Shown: positions 9,602 to 18,645 of the stretch, in pieces
Numbering within the stretch: the first letter of the stretch is position 1
How the letters are laid out: each line of letters opens with the position of its first letter
Source of the DNA: Mucilaginibacter frigoritolerans
GTDB taxonomy: Bacteria > Bacteroidota > Bacteroidia > Sphingobacteriales > Sphingobacteriaceae
NCBI RefSeq assembly: GCF_007830615.1
Contig: NZ_VLLI01000013.1
Location: 62,001 to 126,000, forward strand
Direction of reading: 5' to 3'
Length of the DNA stretch: 64,000 nt
Position numbers and translations under genes: made by a program
Notes under the pieces: generated by a model
Databases searched by the model: none
What the model was told of the DNA's origin: nothing
Seen by the model: the letters and a program-made list of their open reading frames with translations, nothing else

Positions 9602-9760
9602 ATGAAAAGAACGTTTCAGCCCTCACAAAGGAAAAGAAGAAATAAACACGGTTTCCGTGAGCGCATGTCAACTGCTAACGGCAGAAGAATATTAGCTGCA
9701 AGAAGAGCTAAAGGAAGAAAAAGATTGTCAGTATCTGACGAGCGCAGTCACAAGGCATAA
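9602..9760 (+). CDS. rpmH: 50S ribosomal protein bL34
   Basis: A 52-residue, strongly basic protein starting M-K-R-T-F-Q-P-S and containing the family core [13 protein letters not shown] and [10 protein letters not shown]. bL34 sits in the 23S rRNA core of the large subunit. It is short but unambiguous. As in most bacteria it is followed by rnpA and yidD. The bacterial chromosome origin is often near this cluster, but no dnaA or dnaN is present here. Confidence 0.97.
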   Translation: MKRTFQPSQRKRRNKHGFRERMSTANGRRILAARRAKGRKRLSVSDERSHKA

Positions 9761-9829
9761 AGCTGGTTGCTTTCTCCATTGAGGGGCTTGAGCCGGTTTA
9801 TTTTTAATTTCGGTTCATATTCAGCAACA

Positions 9830-10213
9830 ATGTATACTTTTAAAAAAGAAGAACGATTATGTAATAAAAAGCTTATTGATGAGCTTTTTCATAACGGTTC
9901 TTCTTTTTTATGTTATCCCTTTAAAGTATCTTGGATGCTTGTGGGCGATGCGCAGCAGTTCCCTGTACAAATTGTACTTGCCGTTTCAAAAAAACGCTTT
10001 AAGAGCGCTGTTGATCGTAACTTGATAAAAAGACGCATGCGCGAAGCATACAGGCTTCACAAACAGCAATATTTGTATGATCAGCTAAATATTGCTGATA
10101 AAAAAATTGTATTATCGTTGGGTTATATTGGTAAAGAAATAACACCTTCTGATTTCACACACAAAAAAATGCTTAAACTTTTAACACAACTTTCTGTCGA
10201 AGTTGCTAAATGA
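9830..10213 (+). CDS. rnpA: Ribonuclease P protein component
   Basis: RnpA binds the RNase P RNA and helps it cut the 5' leader from tRNA precursors. The protein (127 residues from the ATG at 9830) has the RNR signature [22 protein letters not shown] in the middle. A longer reading from a TTG at 9767 would add 21 residues unlike the family, so the ATG start is chosen. It lies 69 nt after rpmH and overlaps yidD by 4 nt (ATGA), giving an rpmH-rnpA-yidD operon. Confidence 0.95.
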   Translation: MYTFKKEERLCNKKLIDELFHNGSSFLCYPFKVSWMLVGDAQQFPVQIVLAVSKKRFKSAVDRNLIKRRMREAYRLHKQQYLYDQLNIADKKIVLSLGYIGKEITPSDFTHKKMLKLLTQLSVEVAK

Positions 10214-10452
10214 AAGCTATTGTTAATATATTAAAGCTGATAATAGGCAGTATATTCATTATGCTGATAAAAATATATCAGTATTTTATCTCTCCCTTAA
10301 CCGCCGCCGCCTGCCGTTACACACCGACCTGTTCACAATATGGAGTAGAAGCCATAAAAAAATATGGCGCTTTTAAAGGTGGATGGCTAACAATAAAACG
10401 TATTGCCAGCTGCAATCCCTGGGGTGGACATGGTCATGACCCAGTTCCTTAA
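10210..10452 (+). CDS. yidD: Membrane protein insertion efficiency factor YidD
   Basis: An 80-residue protein with an amphipathic/hydrophobic N-terminus (about 5-30), then the family motif [10 protein letters not shown] and H-D-P-V-P at the C-terminus. YidD assists YidC in inserting inner-membrane proteins. Its ATG overlaps the rnpA stop codon (ATGA), so translation is probably coupled. yidC itself is not downstream in this window. Confidence 0.95.
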   Translation: MKAIVNILKLIIGSIFIMLIKIYQYFISPLTAAACRYTPTCSQYGVEAIKKYGAFKGGWLTIKRIASCNPWGGHGHDPVP

Positions 10453-10541
10453 ATTAGAATTTACATTTATTTTAATAAGTCACAAGTTTGTTTGTCACAG
10501 GTTTGGAGGCTTAGGATATTAATAAATTAAGATTAAACACA

Positions 10542-11228
10542 ATGGCTCTTATTTTACAAATAGAAACTGCTACAACGTCCTGCTCTGTTGCGATTGCGAA
10601 GGATGGAATTATTTTAGCTTATAAAGAGGCTAATGAGCGTAACACTCATGCGGAGGTTATTACGCGTTTTGTTGAACATGTAATTAATGAGGCGGGTGTA
10701 ACTTATCAGCAGCTTGATGCTATTGCTGTTAGCTGTGGCCCCGGATCTTATACCGGCCTAAGGATAGGTATTTCGACAGTAAAAGGGTTATGCTATGCGC
10801 TTGATAAGCCGCTTATTGCTATAGAAACACTTGCTGCAATGAGTGATGGTGCAAAAAGAAACCGGGAGTATAATGATGATATGCTTCTTTGTCCGATGAT
10901 TGACGCACGCCGTATGGAGGTTTTTACTGCTGTTTTTAATTCGGATGGAGAAAAGGTAGAGGCTACATCAGCATTAATTATTGATGAAAATAGCTTCAGT
11001 AATTTGCTTGTAGATAAGAAAGTGTTGTTTTTTGGTGATGGAGCAGAAAAATGTCAATCTGTTTTAAGCTCAAACTCTAATGCCATATTTTTGAATGGGT
11101 TTATTAACTCAGCTGTCCATCTTTCTGAAAGAACTCTTGAAAAATTTGTCAATAGAGAGTTTGAAGATGTTGCTTATTTTGAGCCTTACTATTTGAAGGA
11201 GTTTATTGCCGGGAAAAAGGCTTTATAA
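10542..11228 (+). CDS. tsaB: tRNA threonylcarbamoyladenosine synthesis protein TsaB
   Basis: TsaB is the ASKHA-fold partner of TsaD, making t6A at position 37 of ANN-decoding tRNAs. Signs: N-terminal I-L-Q-I-E-T-A-T-T-S-C-S-V-A, then S-C-G-P-G-S-Y-T-G-L-R-I-G (about 65-80), both strongly conserved in TsaB. Length 228 residues is normal. It is transcribed in the same direction as the yidD cluster but 89 nt away, and is convergent with the DUF5723-like gene. An imperfect GC-rich inverted repeat (11208-11247) overlaps its stop codon and may act as a terminator. Confidence 0.94.
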   Translation: MALILQIETATTSCSVAIAKDGIILAYKEANERNTHAEVITRFVEHVINEAGVTYQQLDAIAVSCGPGSYTGLRIGISTVKGLCYALDKPLIAIETLAAMSDGAKRNREYNDDMLLCPMIDARRMEVFTAVFNSDGEKVEATSALIIDENSFSNLLVDKKVLFFGDGAEKCQSVLSSNSNAIFLNGFINSAVHLSERTLEKFVNREFEDVAYFEPYYLKEFIAGKKAL

Positions 11229-11256
11229 ATCAGCCTTTTCCCCGGGCGAATATTTG

Positions 11257-12690
11257 TTAATTATCTGTTTTAAATAGTCTACCCCAAAGGCGTCCTAAAA
11301 AGCCTTTGTCACCGTTAGGTATGGTGCTGGCGTTCATTGGATGTTCTATTATCGGGCCAAATTTAACAGCAAAGCCAAACGATACACTTGCACCAGTGTA
11401 AGCCGGATTGGCAGTTATGTCGGATGCGCTTTTATTAGCTGCATCATAAGCAAAATGACCTGTTTGGACTAATTTGTCACTGCCTATAAAAATTTCGAAG
11501 TTTGGAGTTTTATACATGAACTGGCCACCAACGTTAAATGTTTTCAAATCATCATAACTTGCAGTTAGTGTAAGTACATAATTACCGTATTGAAATGGGT
11601 TAACAAATGCACCGACAAAGCCTGTGTAAAATAATTCTTTAGATGCAATAAGTGTAGGTGAATATTTAAATCGGTTATCTTGATCTAACCAGTAACTTTT
11701 CATTACGCTTAATTCAGCATGTCCATCAATAGGGCTGGTAAAAGAACCTTGGCTGCCATTGGTATGTACTATTTTATAAATTTGATTGTAAATGCTGTCT
11801 TCCCTGGCCGGTGTTGATAAGCCTTTTATAGTTTCAGTACCATTAAAGTTATAAATACCAGAGTATTGGCTCCAATGAATAAAGCCTAAGTCTTTTACAT
11901 TTGCCTGGATTGTAAAACCATCATCTGTTTTGTACATAGTTCCTACTGATATAGATGCACCAGGATTTCGGAAAGTAGGCAAATAATCACGTGCTACTAA
12001 AGGCCCAGCAGTATATCCTGAGTTGTAAGTCCCTTGCATAGAAACTGTTGCAGCGTCGTTTGCTTTGTCAAAAGTTATATTTGAGCTATTAACATCAAGC
12101 TTTTGATATTCAATACCAAGCAAGGCACTTAACTTAAAGCCTACTGAAAAGTTTTTAGTTACAGTTTCGCGATACGATAAACCAATTTGGTTGTAGGCTT
12201 GATAATAATAATTATTGTTTAAAATATTTGAATAGGTATTATTGGGGAAACTACCAGGTCCGTTAAGTGCTGCTATTGTTTCATCTGTAAATAGCCCACG
12301 TCCTTCAAATTTGGTTTGCGCAGAAAGACCTATTTCAACATTTCCATTAAGACTTGAAAACATTCTCAACATCAAAAAATAGGCATTGGCGTTAGCATTT
12401 ACCAGGTTAGTTTTCCCCTGGCCTATTTGCAAAGCCTCATTGTAATAGGAATTTTTAAAAACACGACTTTTTAATGTAGCCTGAGCATCTCCACTAAGAA
12501 AAAAGTTTCCACCAAAGTTAGGGATAAACAAATTTGAAGCAAATAGCCTGCTTGTGTCCGGAATAAAGGCTGCTTGTGCAGGATTTTCAAAAGAATCGTA
12601 TAATGTACCTGTATTGTATTGTGAAAATTGCTGTGCAAAAAGTGGTGCCGTAAAAATCAAGAAGTAAAAAACAAGTAAAATTTTTTTCAT
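11257..12690 (-). CDS. DUF5723-like outer-membrane protein
   Basis: A 477-residue protein with a clear signal peptide (about 1-19, ending L-F-A-Q). The mature start S-Q-Y-N-T-G-T-L-Y-D-S-F-E-N-P-A resembles Bacteroidota outer-membrane barrel families (DUF5723, near PorV/FadL-type proteins). Alternating hydrophobic and polar residues with many Tyr, Phe, Asn and Gly fit a beta-barrel. No enzymatic motif is visible. It lies downstream of the 12819-14408 gene on the same strand with a 128-nt gap, so the two may be co-expressed. Function unknown. Confidence 0.7.
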   Translation of the reverse strand: MKKILLVFYFLIFTAPLFAQQFSQYNTGTLYDSFENPAQAAFIPDTSRLFASNLFIPNFGGNFFLSGDAQATLKSRVFKNSYYNEALQIGQGKTNLVNANANAYFLMLRMFSSLNGNVEIGLSAQTKFEGRGLFTDETIAALNGPGSFPNNTYSNILNNNYYYQAYNQIGLSYRETVTKNFSVGFKLSALLGIEYQKLDVNSSNITFDKANDAATVSMQGTYNSGYTAGPLVARDYLPTFRNPGASISVGTMYKTDDGFTIQANVKDLGFIHWSQYSGIYNFNGTETIKGLSTPAREDSIYNQIYKIVHTNGSQGSFTSPIDGHAELSVMKSYWLDQDNRFKYSPTLIASKELFYTGFVGAFVNPFQYGNYVLTLTASYDDLKTFNVGGQFMYKTPNFEIFIGSDKLVQTGHFAYDAANKSASDITANPAYTGASVSFGFAVKFGPIIEHPMNASTIPNGDKGFLGRLWGRLFKTDN

Positions 12691-12818
12691 ATATTATAAT
12701 ATTCCTAAACTGATGTTATTTTTAAAGATAAAATTCCAAAACGATAATTGAAATAAGTGTAAAAAAATTACTTATTTAAACGCAAAAAAGCAATTTTTAG
12801 TTGTGGTTGAGTGATTAT

Positions 12819-14408
12819 TTATTTTTTTCTGTCTGTTGTATCTGTATTTAGTTTTAAACATAAGTTGGTATAAAAATTTTTATCTGCGGAGGTTAACTGA
12901 ATGGATAAAGCATAGAAATCTTTTAGGCCCGGTTCATTATTTTTAATATCCTCAGAAATATCGGTATTCATATCCCTGTCAAGTATAGGCTGTGTGTTTT
13001 TTAAGTTTACGCTGTATGATATGTTGCTCCGTTCGGTAAGCAGGTTTTCGAATTGATTAAATTGGTCACTCTTATTTAAAAACTTACGATTAACATAGAT
13101 TTCATTATAGCTTTTTAGCTCGTTCATACTGTTCGCCAAAATCAAATAGTTATCAATAACAATAAAATATGGCCTTTTAAAAATATTAAGAGGATTACCC
13201 AATAAAAAAAATGGAAGTTTATCATAGTTGAGTTGCCCTGAGTTTTCATCACTCATGGTACTAATGGTACCTAATAATGATTTAATTTTTGTGCCATCTT
13301 TTACTCCAATAATGGCAAATTTTTCAAAATAACGGGTAGTAACTACTGCAAACTCGTTGGCTAACAGTTTGTTGAAGTCTTTTTTGAAATTGGTTCCAGT
13401 TTTAGCTTTTATTCTGTTTAACAACTCGTCTTTTTCTTTGTTAAAACCGTTTTTACTAAACCAGTCTGATAGATCGCTGCTAAATTTTATTGGATCAGAT
13501 AAACCAAAGTTTACGCTGTAAGCTGTTGTTGATGGAAATATATCTTTTAAATGGTTTTCTACAGGTTGCTGGTTAATAAACAAGCTTAGATACCCTTGGG
13601 CTTCGTCCTGATTTATAATGGTTGATCCGTTAAACATTAATGCCTCATTCCTATAATTCAAGCTTAAAGTCGCCAGACCAGATAATTGTCTTAGTGTTTT
13701 AAAAATATCATTATTCTTATTTTGAAACAGGTGATCAAATAGTAATGATACTTGATTATAGTTGACATACAAATTTGCCAGGGAATTTGCGTTCTGTTGC
13801 TCAGAAAGTAGCTCGAAAGTTTTTTTATCTTGTGAGCTTTTATAGTTTAAACTATTATCTATAAGTTCTTTCGAGAAACTTCCGGAAAAAATATTGTCTT
13901 CCTTGTTTAGTACATAAAAACGTTTTTTTAATGAATTAATATAAATATTATATCCCTGCTTACCGGTAACTTTAATAGGTGTAACTACAAAGCCGCTATT
14001 GGGAGTTTTTGCCAAATCTTCTAATACTGAAGCGTCAAAACCATTAGATGAAGAGGTGGTTAAAATGATATCGAGGTTATTTGCCTGAGTAGGATGTACG
14101 GAAATAAACAGATTTTGACCGGCAAAGTATTTCTCCAAAGACGGGTTTTGAATAATCAGGTGTTTTAATGTATCTAACTCATCAAGTTTTTGTTTCCCTA
14201 TAATCGAACCAAATAATGGGTTGTCATTAAAAATACTGTAGAAACCTTTATCATTATTAAATTCAAATATTAGTGAAGCATTATCAGGAATGGCTTGCAT
14301 AATCTGACTAGTACGCATGCCAGGCGGGTTTAAGTTTTTAAAATAAACAACCGTAACATACGCAGTAGCTAATATTAAAATTAGGGTAATAATAATTTGC
14401 TTTTTCAT
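12819..14408 (-). CDS. Membrane-anchored envelope protein of unknown function
   Basis: A 529-residue protein with a single N-terminal membrane segment (about 4-22, K-K-Q-I-I-I-T-L-I-L-I-L) followed by a long extracytoplasmic domain. The start of that domain (I-P-D-N-A-S-L-I-F-E-F) resembles DUF3352-type proteins, but I am not certain. There are no cysteines forming a lipobox and no recognisable catalytic motif. Many Asn, Lys and Ser residues and alternating strand-like segments suggest a repeated beta-rich fold. It lies upstream of the DUF5723-like gene on the same strand. Confidence 0.6.
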   Translation of the reverse strand: MKKQIIITLILILATAYVTVVYFKNLNPPGMRTSQIMQAIPDNASLIFEFNNDKGFYSIFNDNPLFGSIIGKQKLDELDTLKHLIIQNPSLEKYFAGQNLFISVHPTQANNLDIILTTSSSNGFDASVLEDLAKTPNSGFVVTPIKVTGKQGYNIYINSLKKRFYVLNKEDNIFSGSFSKELIDNSLNYKSSQDKKTFELLSEQQNANSLANLYVNYNQVSLLFDHLFQNKNNDIFKTLRQLSGLATLSLNYRNEALMFNGSTIINQDEAQGYLSLFINQQPVENHLKDIFPSTTAYSVNFGLSDPIKFSSDLSDWFSKNGFNKEKDELLNRIKAKTGTNFKKDFNKLLANEFAVVTTRYFEKFAIIGVKDGTKIKSLLGTISTMSDENSGQLNYDKLPFFLLGNPLNIFKRPYFIVIDNYLILANSMNELKSYNEIYVNRKFLNKSDQFNQFENLLTERSNISYSVNLKNTQPILDRDMNTDISEDIKNNEPGLKDFYALSIQLTSADKNFYTNLCLKLNTDTTDRKK

Positions 14409-14512
14409 TGATGTCTGCCTTACAAAGATAATTTATTTCATGGTTCGTTAATTGAATGTGATTAACTTAACTTATTCCACATTCTGCATAATCAGCTCAT
14501 AAACGTTCCCGC

Positions 14513-14520
14513 TATATTTG
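14513..14520 (+). promoter_or_regulatory. -7 promoter box of the DUF423 gene
   Basis: TATATTTG matches TAnnTTTG and ends 23 nt before the ATG at 14544. No obvious -33 TTTG is seen at the right distance. Confidence 0.5.
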
Positions 14521-14543
14521 GTAACTTAGCCGCAGTATACTTT

Positions 14544-14936
14544 ATGAAGAGAAAAATTATTATTACCGCTGCCATCTTTGGTGCATTAGCCGTTATTGCA
14601 GGTGCTTTTGGTGCACACGGATTACAAGGTTTATTAACCCCCAAATATCTTGATGTATGGCATACTGCTGTACAATATCAGTTTTATCATGTTTTTGCTT
14701 TGTTGTTTCTGGCAATAATTGTTAAGGAGAACAATAAAGCGGTAAATGCTTGCTACTGTCTTTTTACGCTGGGTATTATATTCTTTTCGGGCTCATTATA
14801 CCTGCTTAGTTGCATTAAATTATTGGGTTGGGACTGGTTAATATTTATGGGACCAATAACCCCGATTGGCGGATTATTATTTATTGCCGGATGGATAGTA
14901 TTGGCGATAACTGCATTCAGAAATAAAATAAATTAA
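14544..14936 (+). CDS. DUF423 family inner-membrane protein
   Basis: A 130-residue protein with four predicted membrane helices and the family motif G-A-F-G-A-H-G-L near residue 22, followed by W-H-T-A-V-Q-Y-Q-F-Y-H, as in E. coli YgdD. The family is broadly conserved but has no established biochemical role. Its stop codon overlaps the priA start (TAATG), so the two are probably translated from one mRNA. Whether it helps PriA is doubtful, since one is a membrane protein and the other a replication helicase. Confidence 0.9.
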   Translation: MKRKIIITAAIFGALAVIAGAFGAHGLQGLLTPKYLDVWHTAVQYQFYHVFALLFLAIIVKENNKAVNACYCLFTLGIIFFSGSLYLLSCIKLLGWDWLIFMGPITPIGGLLFIAGWIVLAITAFRNKIN

Positions 14937-17422
14937 TGCTGGAGTTTACTCAATCACCGCATAACGACCGCGAAACACTTTTTGTTGAGGTAATCCTGCC
15001 TTTGGCAATAGCCAAAAACTATACCTATCGTGTGCCATATGAGATGAATGCTTCCGTTATGGTAGGTAAGCGGGTAGTAGTGCAATTTGGCAAAAGTAAA
15101 TTATATACAGCCATAGTGGCTTCGATTGGTAAGCTTGCGCCAGAGAAGTACGAAGCAAAATATATTATTGAAGTGCTGGATGATCGCCCGGCCGTAACAC
15201 ATGAACAGTTGCATTTTTGGCAATGGCTTGCTGAATATTACATGTGTAACGTAGGCGAAGTGATGAATGCCGCACTTCCTTCAGCCTTAAAATTGGCCAG
15301 TGAAACAAAGATAGAGTTAAATAAAGGTTTTGATTTCGATAAATCAGCTTTGCATGATAAGGAATACTTGATTGTAGAGGCATTGGATATTCAGCCTGAG
15401 CTTACTGTGAGTGATATTACAAAGTTACTTGGGCAAAAAACGGTAATGCCTATACTTAAAGGCTTGTTTGAAAAAAATATCATTCATATTTCTGAAGAGG
15501 TAAGTGAACGTTACAAACCACGTACCCGTACATTTATTACGTTAAACCCGGTTTATAACAATCAGGAAAGTTTAAGGGAGCTGTTTACTATACTTGAAAA
15601 GAGAGCACCCAAGCAGGCCGATGCTGTTTTGGCTTATATTAAATTATCCCGTCATCAAAAAAGCATTTCCAAAACAGAACTGATTGAAGAAAGTGGCGCA
15701 GGCGCGGCCAGTATAAAATCGCTCGAGGAAAAAGAGATTTTTATTGCTGAGGAAAAAAATGTTAGTCGTCTATTTTATGAAGATGATGAGATTTATGAGT
15801 CGTTTGAACTGAGCGAGCATCAGCAAAGCGCATTGTTCCAGGTTAAAAAAGAATTTGATGATAAAGATGTGGCGCTGCTACATGGTGTAACTTCATCAGG
15901 TAAAACACAAATTTATATTCGGTTAATTGAAGAAATGATCAGTACTGGCAGGCAAGTACTTTATCTGTTACCTGAAATTGCACTGACCACCCATATTATA
16001 GAACGATTGCGCGTGTATTTTGGAGCAAATATTGGTATTTATCATTCCCGGTTTAATGATGGTGAAAGGGTTGAAGTTTGGCAAAAAGTACTGAATAATG
16101 AATACAAAGTTATTTTGGGTGCACGCTCATCGGTGTTTTTGCCTTTTAATGATTTGGGTTTAATAATAGTAGATGAAGAGCATGAAACATCTTACAAACA
16201 ATATGACCCGGCCCCGCGCTATAATGCGCGTGATGCAGCAATATTTTTGGCCAATATGCACCAGGGAAAGGTATTACTTGGATCAGCGACTCCATCATTT
16301 GAAAGCTATTATAATGCCCGTATTCATAAATATGGCTTTGCAGAACTTACAGAACGTTATGGTGGAGTTAAACTACCTGAAATTGAAGTTGTAAGCATCA
16401 GTGAAGAAACAAAAAAGAAAACTATTCAATCGCATTTTACAAGTGTGCTGATGGGGGATATTAATCAGGCCATCAGCAATAAAGAACAGGTTATACTATT
16501 TCAAAACCGTAGAGGATATGCCCCTATATTAATGTGCAAAATATGTGCTTATACACCAAAGTGCATTAATTGCGATGTTAGCTTAACCTATCATAAAAGT
16601 AGCGGCAAATTGCACTGTCATTATTGCGGATACAAAGAAGATACGCCACAAATATGTCCGGCTTGTGGATCAACCCACCTGGAATATAAAGGTTTTGGAA
16701 CAGAAAAGATAGAGGATGAGCTATCTATACTTTTACCCGATGCCAGGATTGCGCGGATGGATTTGGATACGACCAGGTCTCGTAATTCACTTCAAGCTAT
16801 ATTAAATGACCTGGAAGAGAAGAAAATTGATATACTGGTGGGGACCCAGATGGTTGCGAAAGGACTTGACTTTGCCGACGTTACCGTTATCGGGATTATT
16901 AATGCAGATAGTTTATTGAAGTTCCCTGATTACCGTGCAAATGAACGTAGCTACCAAATGCTATCGCAGGTTAGTGGCAGGGCAGGCAGAAGGGGGAAAC
17001 AAGGAAAAGTAGTAATCCAAACCTATGATCCAGGCCACAGGGTAATTAAACAGGTTATTGAAAATGACTATGTTGACTTGTACCTTACAGAAATGGAGGA
17101 GCGCAGGAGTTTTAGATATCCACCATTTTATCGTATTATAAAGCTTGATATTAAACACAAGGATCCTGAAATTGTTCAACATCAGTCTAATTACCTTGCA
17201 AAAGAACTTCAGAAACAATTTGGTGAAAGAGTAATCGGTCCCGAACCTCCTTTAATTAACAGAATAAGGAACTATTATATTCAAAGTATCATGCTGAAAT
17301 TTGAAAAAGACAGCATTTCTATAAGTAAAGCCAAAGCCATCATTCGTGATATAATAACTCAGTTTCAAACTACTAAACTGAGTAAAGGAAGTATTATTCA
17401 ACCGGATGTAGACCCATATTAA
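14936..17422 (+). CDS. priA: Primosomal replication restart helicase PriA
   Basis: PriA recognises stalled forks and reloads the replicative helicase. The 828-residue protein has the N-terminal 3'-DNA-binding domain (about 15-110), helicase Walker A G-V-T-S-S-G-K-T (317-324), the DEEH box (413-416), and eight zinc-binding cysteines (534, 537, 543, 546, 561, 564, 574, 577) between the helicase lobes. The C-terminal lobe contains G-T-Q-M-V-A-K-G-L-D-F and S-Q-V-S-G-R-A-G-R. All key residues are present. It overlaps the DUF423 gene by one base. Confidence 0.96.
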   Translation: MLEFTQSPHNDRETLFVEVILPLAIAKNYTYRVPYEMNASVMVGKRVVVQFGKSKLYTAIVASIGKLAPEKYEAKYIIEVLDDRPAVTHEQLHFWQWLAEYYMCNVGEVMNAALPSALKLASETKIELNKGFDFDKSALHDKEYLIVEALDIQPELTVSDITKLLGQKTVMPILKGLFEKNIIHISEEVSERYKPRTRTFITLNPVYNNQESLRELFTILEKRAPKQADAVLAYIKLSRHQKSISKTELIEESGAGAASIKSLEEKEIFIAEEKNVSRLFYEDDEIYESFELSEHQQSALFQVKKEFDDKDVALLHGVTSSGKTQIYIRLIEEMISTGRQVLYLLPEIALTTHIIERLRVYFGANIGIYHSRFNDGERVEVWQKVLNNEYKVILGARSSVFLPFNDLGLIIVDEEHETSYKQYDPAPRYNARDAAIFLANMHQGKVLLGSATPSFESYYNARIHKYGFAELTERYGGVKLPEIEVVSISEETKKKTIQSHFTSVLMGDINQAISNKEQVILFQNRRGYAPILMCKICAYTPKCINCDVSLTYHKSSGKLHCHYCGYKEDTPQICPACGSTHLEYKGFGTEKIEDELSILLPDARIARMDLDTTRSRNSLQAILNDLEEKKIDILVGTQMVAKGLDFADVTVIGIINADSLLKFPDYRANERSYQMLSQVSGRAGRRGKQGKVVIQTYDPGHRVIKQVIENDYVDLYLTEMEERRSFRYPPFYRIIKLDIKHKDPEIVQHQSNYLAKELQKQFGERVIGPEPPLINRIRNYYIQSIMLKFEKDSISISKAKAIIRDIITQFQTTKLSKGSIIQPDVDPY

Positions 17423-17488
17423 CACTATTTCGGATTAGGAAATAGAGGTGTGTTCAAAAGTATCAGGGGTAGATAACAAAAATCATAT

Positions 17489-17496
17489 TAGTTTTG
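17489..17496 (+). promoter_or_regulatory. -7 promoter box of pcm
   Basis: TAGTTTTG fits TAnnTTTG and ends only 7 nt before the ATG at 17504, predicting an almost leaderless mRNA. A -33 TTTG is not evident. Confidence 0.45.
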
Positions 17497-17503
17497 TGGC
17501 GTA

Positions 17504-18160
17504 ATGGCTTATAAGTATATTGATAACTATCGCGAACAAGGGGCACGGAAAAAGCTGGTTGAAGAGTTAAGAAAAAAAGGAATAGAAGATGAAAGGGTGT
17601 TATTGGCAATTGGAAAAGTACCCCGCCATTTCTTTTTTGATGAAACATTCTGGAACCAGGCATATAAAGATATTGCCTTTCCGATAGGAGAAGATCAAAC
17701 CATATCACAACCTTATACTGTGGCTTATCAAAGCCAACTACTCCATATTAATTTAGGCGACAAAGTGTTAGAGATAGGTACAGGCAGTGGTTACCAGGCT
17801 TGTATATTAGTAGAACTTGGGGCTAAGGTTTATACCATTGAGCGCCAGGAAAAACTCTACGAACGCACCAGTAAAGTATTGCCTTATATGGGCTATAAGC
17901 CTAAGTTTTTTTTAGGCGATGGTTCCCGTGGAATTGCTAAACATGCTCCCTACGATAAGATTATAGTAACCGCAGGCGCGCCAACCGTGCCGGATGAATT
18001 GCTAAAACAGCTAAAAGTAGGCGGTATTCTTGTTATCCCGGTAGGTGATCAGCAATCTCAAAAAATGGTTACCGTACTTAAAGTTGGCGAAAATGATTAC
18101 GAAAAAATAGTATTGGATACTTTTAGATTTGTGCCTTTAGTAGGTGATAAAGCCTGGTAG
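17504..18160 (+). CDS. pcm: Protein-L-isoaspartate O-methyltransferase
   Basis: Pcm methylates L-isoaspartyl residues with S-adenosylmethionine to start repair of aged proteins. The 218-residue protein carries V-P-R-H-x-F-F (about 37-44), the substrate segment I-G-E-D-Q-T-I-S-Q-P-Y near 65, the SAM-binding G-x-G-x-G loop E-I-G-T-G-S-G-Y-Q-A, and V-T-A-G-A-P further on. Length is typical. It is convergent with smpB, whose stop lies only 7 nt beyond. Confidence 0.95.
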   Translation: MAYKYIDNYREQGARKKLVEELRKKGIEDERVLLAIGKVPRHFFFDETFWNQAYKDIAFPIGEDQTISQPYTVAYQSQLLHINLGDKVLEIGTGSGYQACILVELGAKVYTIERQEKLYERTSKVLPYMGYKPKFFLGDGSRGIAKHAPYDKIIVTAGAPTVPDELLKQLKVGGILVIPVGDQQSQKMVTVLKVGENDYEKIVLDTFRFVPLVGDKAW

Positions 18161-18166
18161 ATTAAA

Positions 18167-18619
18167 TTATTGTTTCATCACCCGGCTTAGTTCAATCTTA
18201 GTATCCCGTTCTTTCATTGTTTCACGCTTGTCGTATGTCTTTTTACCTTGGGCAAGACCAATTTCTAATTTGGCGAAGCCACGTTCGCTAATAAATAGGG
18301 CAAGCGGTACAATAGTTAATCCTTTTTCTTCTCCACGTGTTTGCAGCTTCTTTAGTTCTTTTTTATTGAGCAGTAAAATACGGTCGCGTTTGGCTTCATG
18401 GTTATAAAATGAACCAAAGCTGTATTCAGATATATGCAAATTACGAACGTATAGCTGTTCATTTATAAAAGTGCAGAAAGCATCATTGATATTCGCTTTT
18501 CCCTGCCTGATGGATTTTATTTCAGTACCCAATAATTGTATTCCTGCTACGTATTTATCCAGAATATGGTATTCGAAATAAGCTTTTTTGTTTTTGATAT
18601 ATATATTCTGATCCATCAC
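18167..18619 (-). CDS. smpB: SsrA-binding protein SmpB
   Basis: SmpB binds tmRNA and brings it to stalled ribosomes for trans-translation. The 150-residue protein has I-K-N-K-K-A-Y-F-E-Y near the N-terminus, G-T-E-I-K-S-I-R-Q-G-K-A-N-I-N-D-A-F and a basic tail (K-K-T-Y-D-K-R-E-T-M-K-E-R-D), all family hallmarks. The tmRNA gene itself is not seen in this window. It sits 26 nt downstream of the position where the mntH gene ends, but on the other side of it in transcription: mntH (minus) reads towards it. Confidence 0.96.
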   Translation of the reverse strand: MMDQNIYIKNKKAYFEYHILDKYVAGIQLLGTEIKSIRQGKANINDAFCTFINEQLYVRNLHISEYSFGSFYNHEAKRDRILLLNKKELKKLQTRGEEKGLTIVPLALFISERGFAKLEIGLAQGKKTYDKRETMKERDTKIELSRVMKQ

Positions 18620-18645
18620 TGCCTCTTTTGCTGCAAATATGCAAA

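Noticed and set aside
9404-9760. Chromosome origin near rpmH
   Set aside because: No dnaA, dnaN or clustered DnaA boxes are seen; the rpmH cluster alone is not evidence for oriC in this phylum.
9767-9829. Longer RnpA from a TTG start
   Set aside because: Adds 21 residues unlike the family; the ATG at 9830 directly precedes the conserved region.
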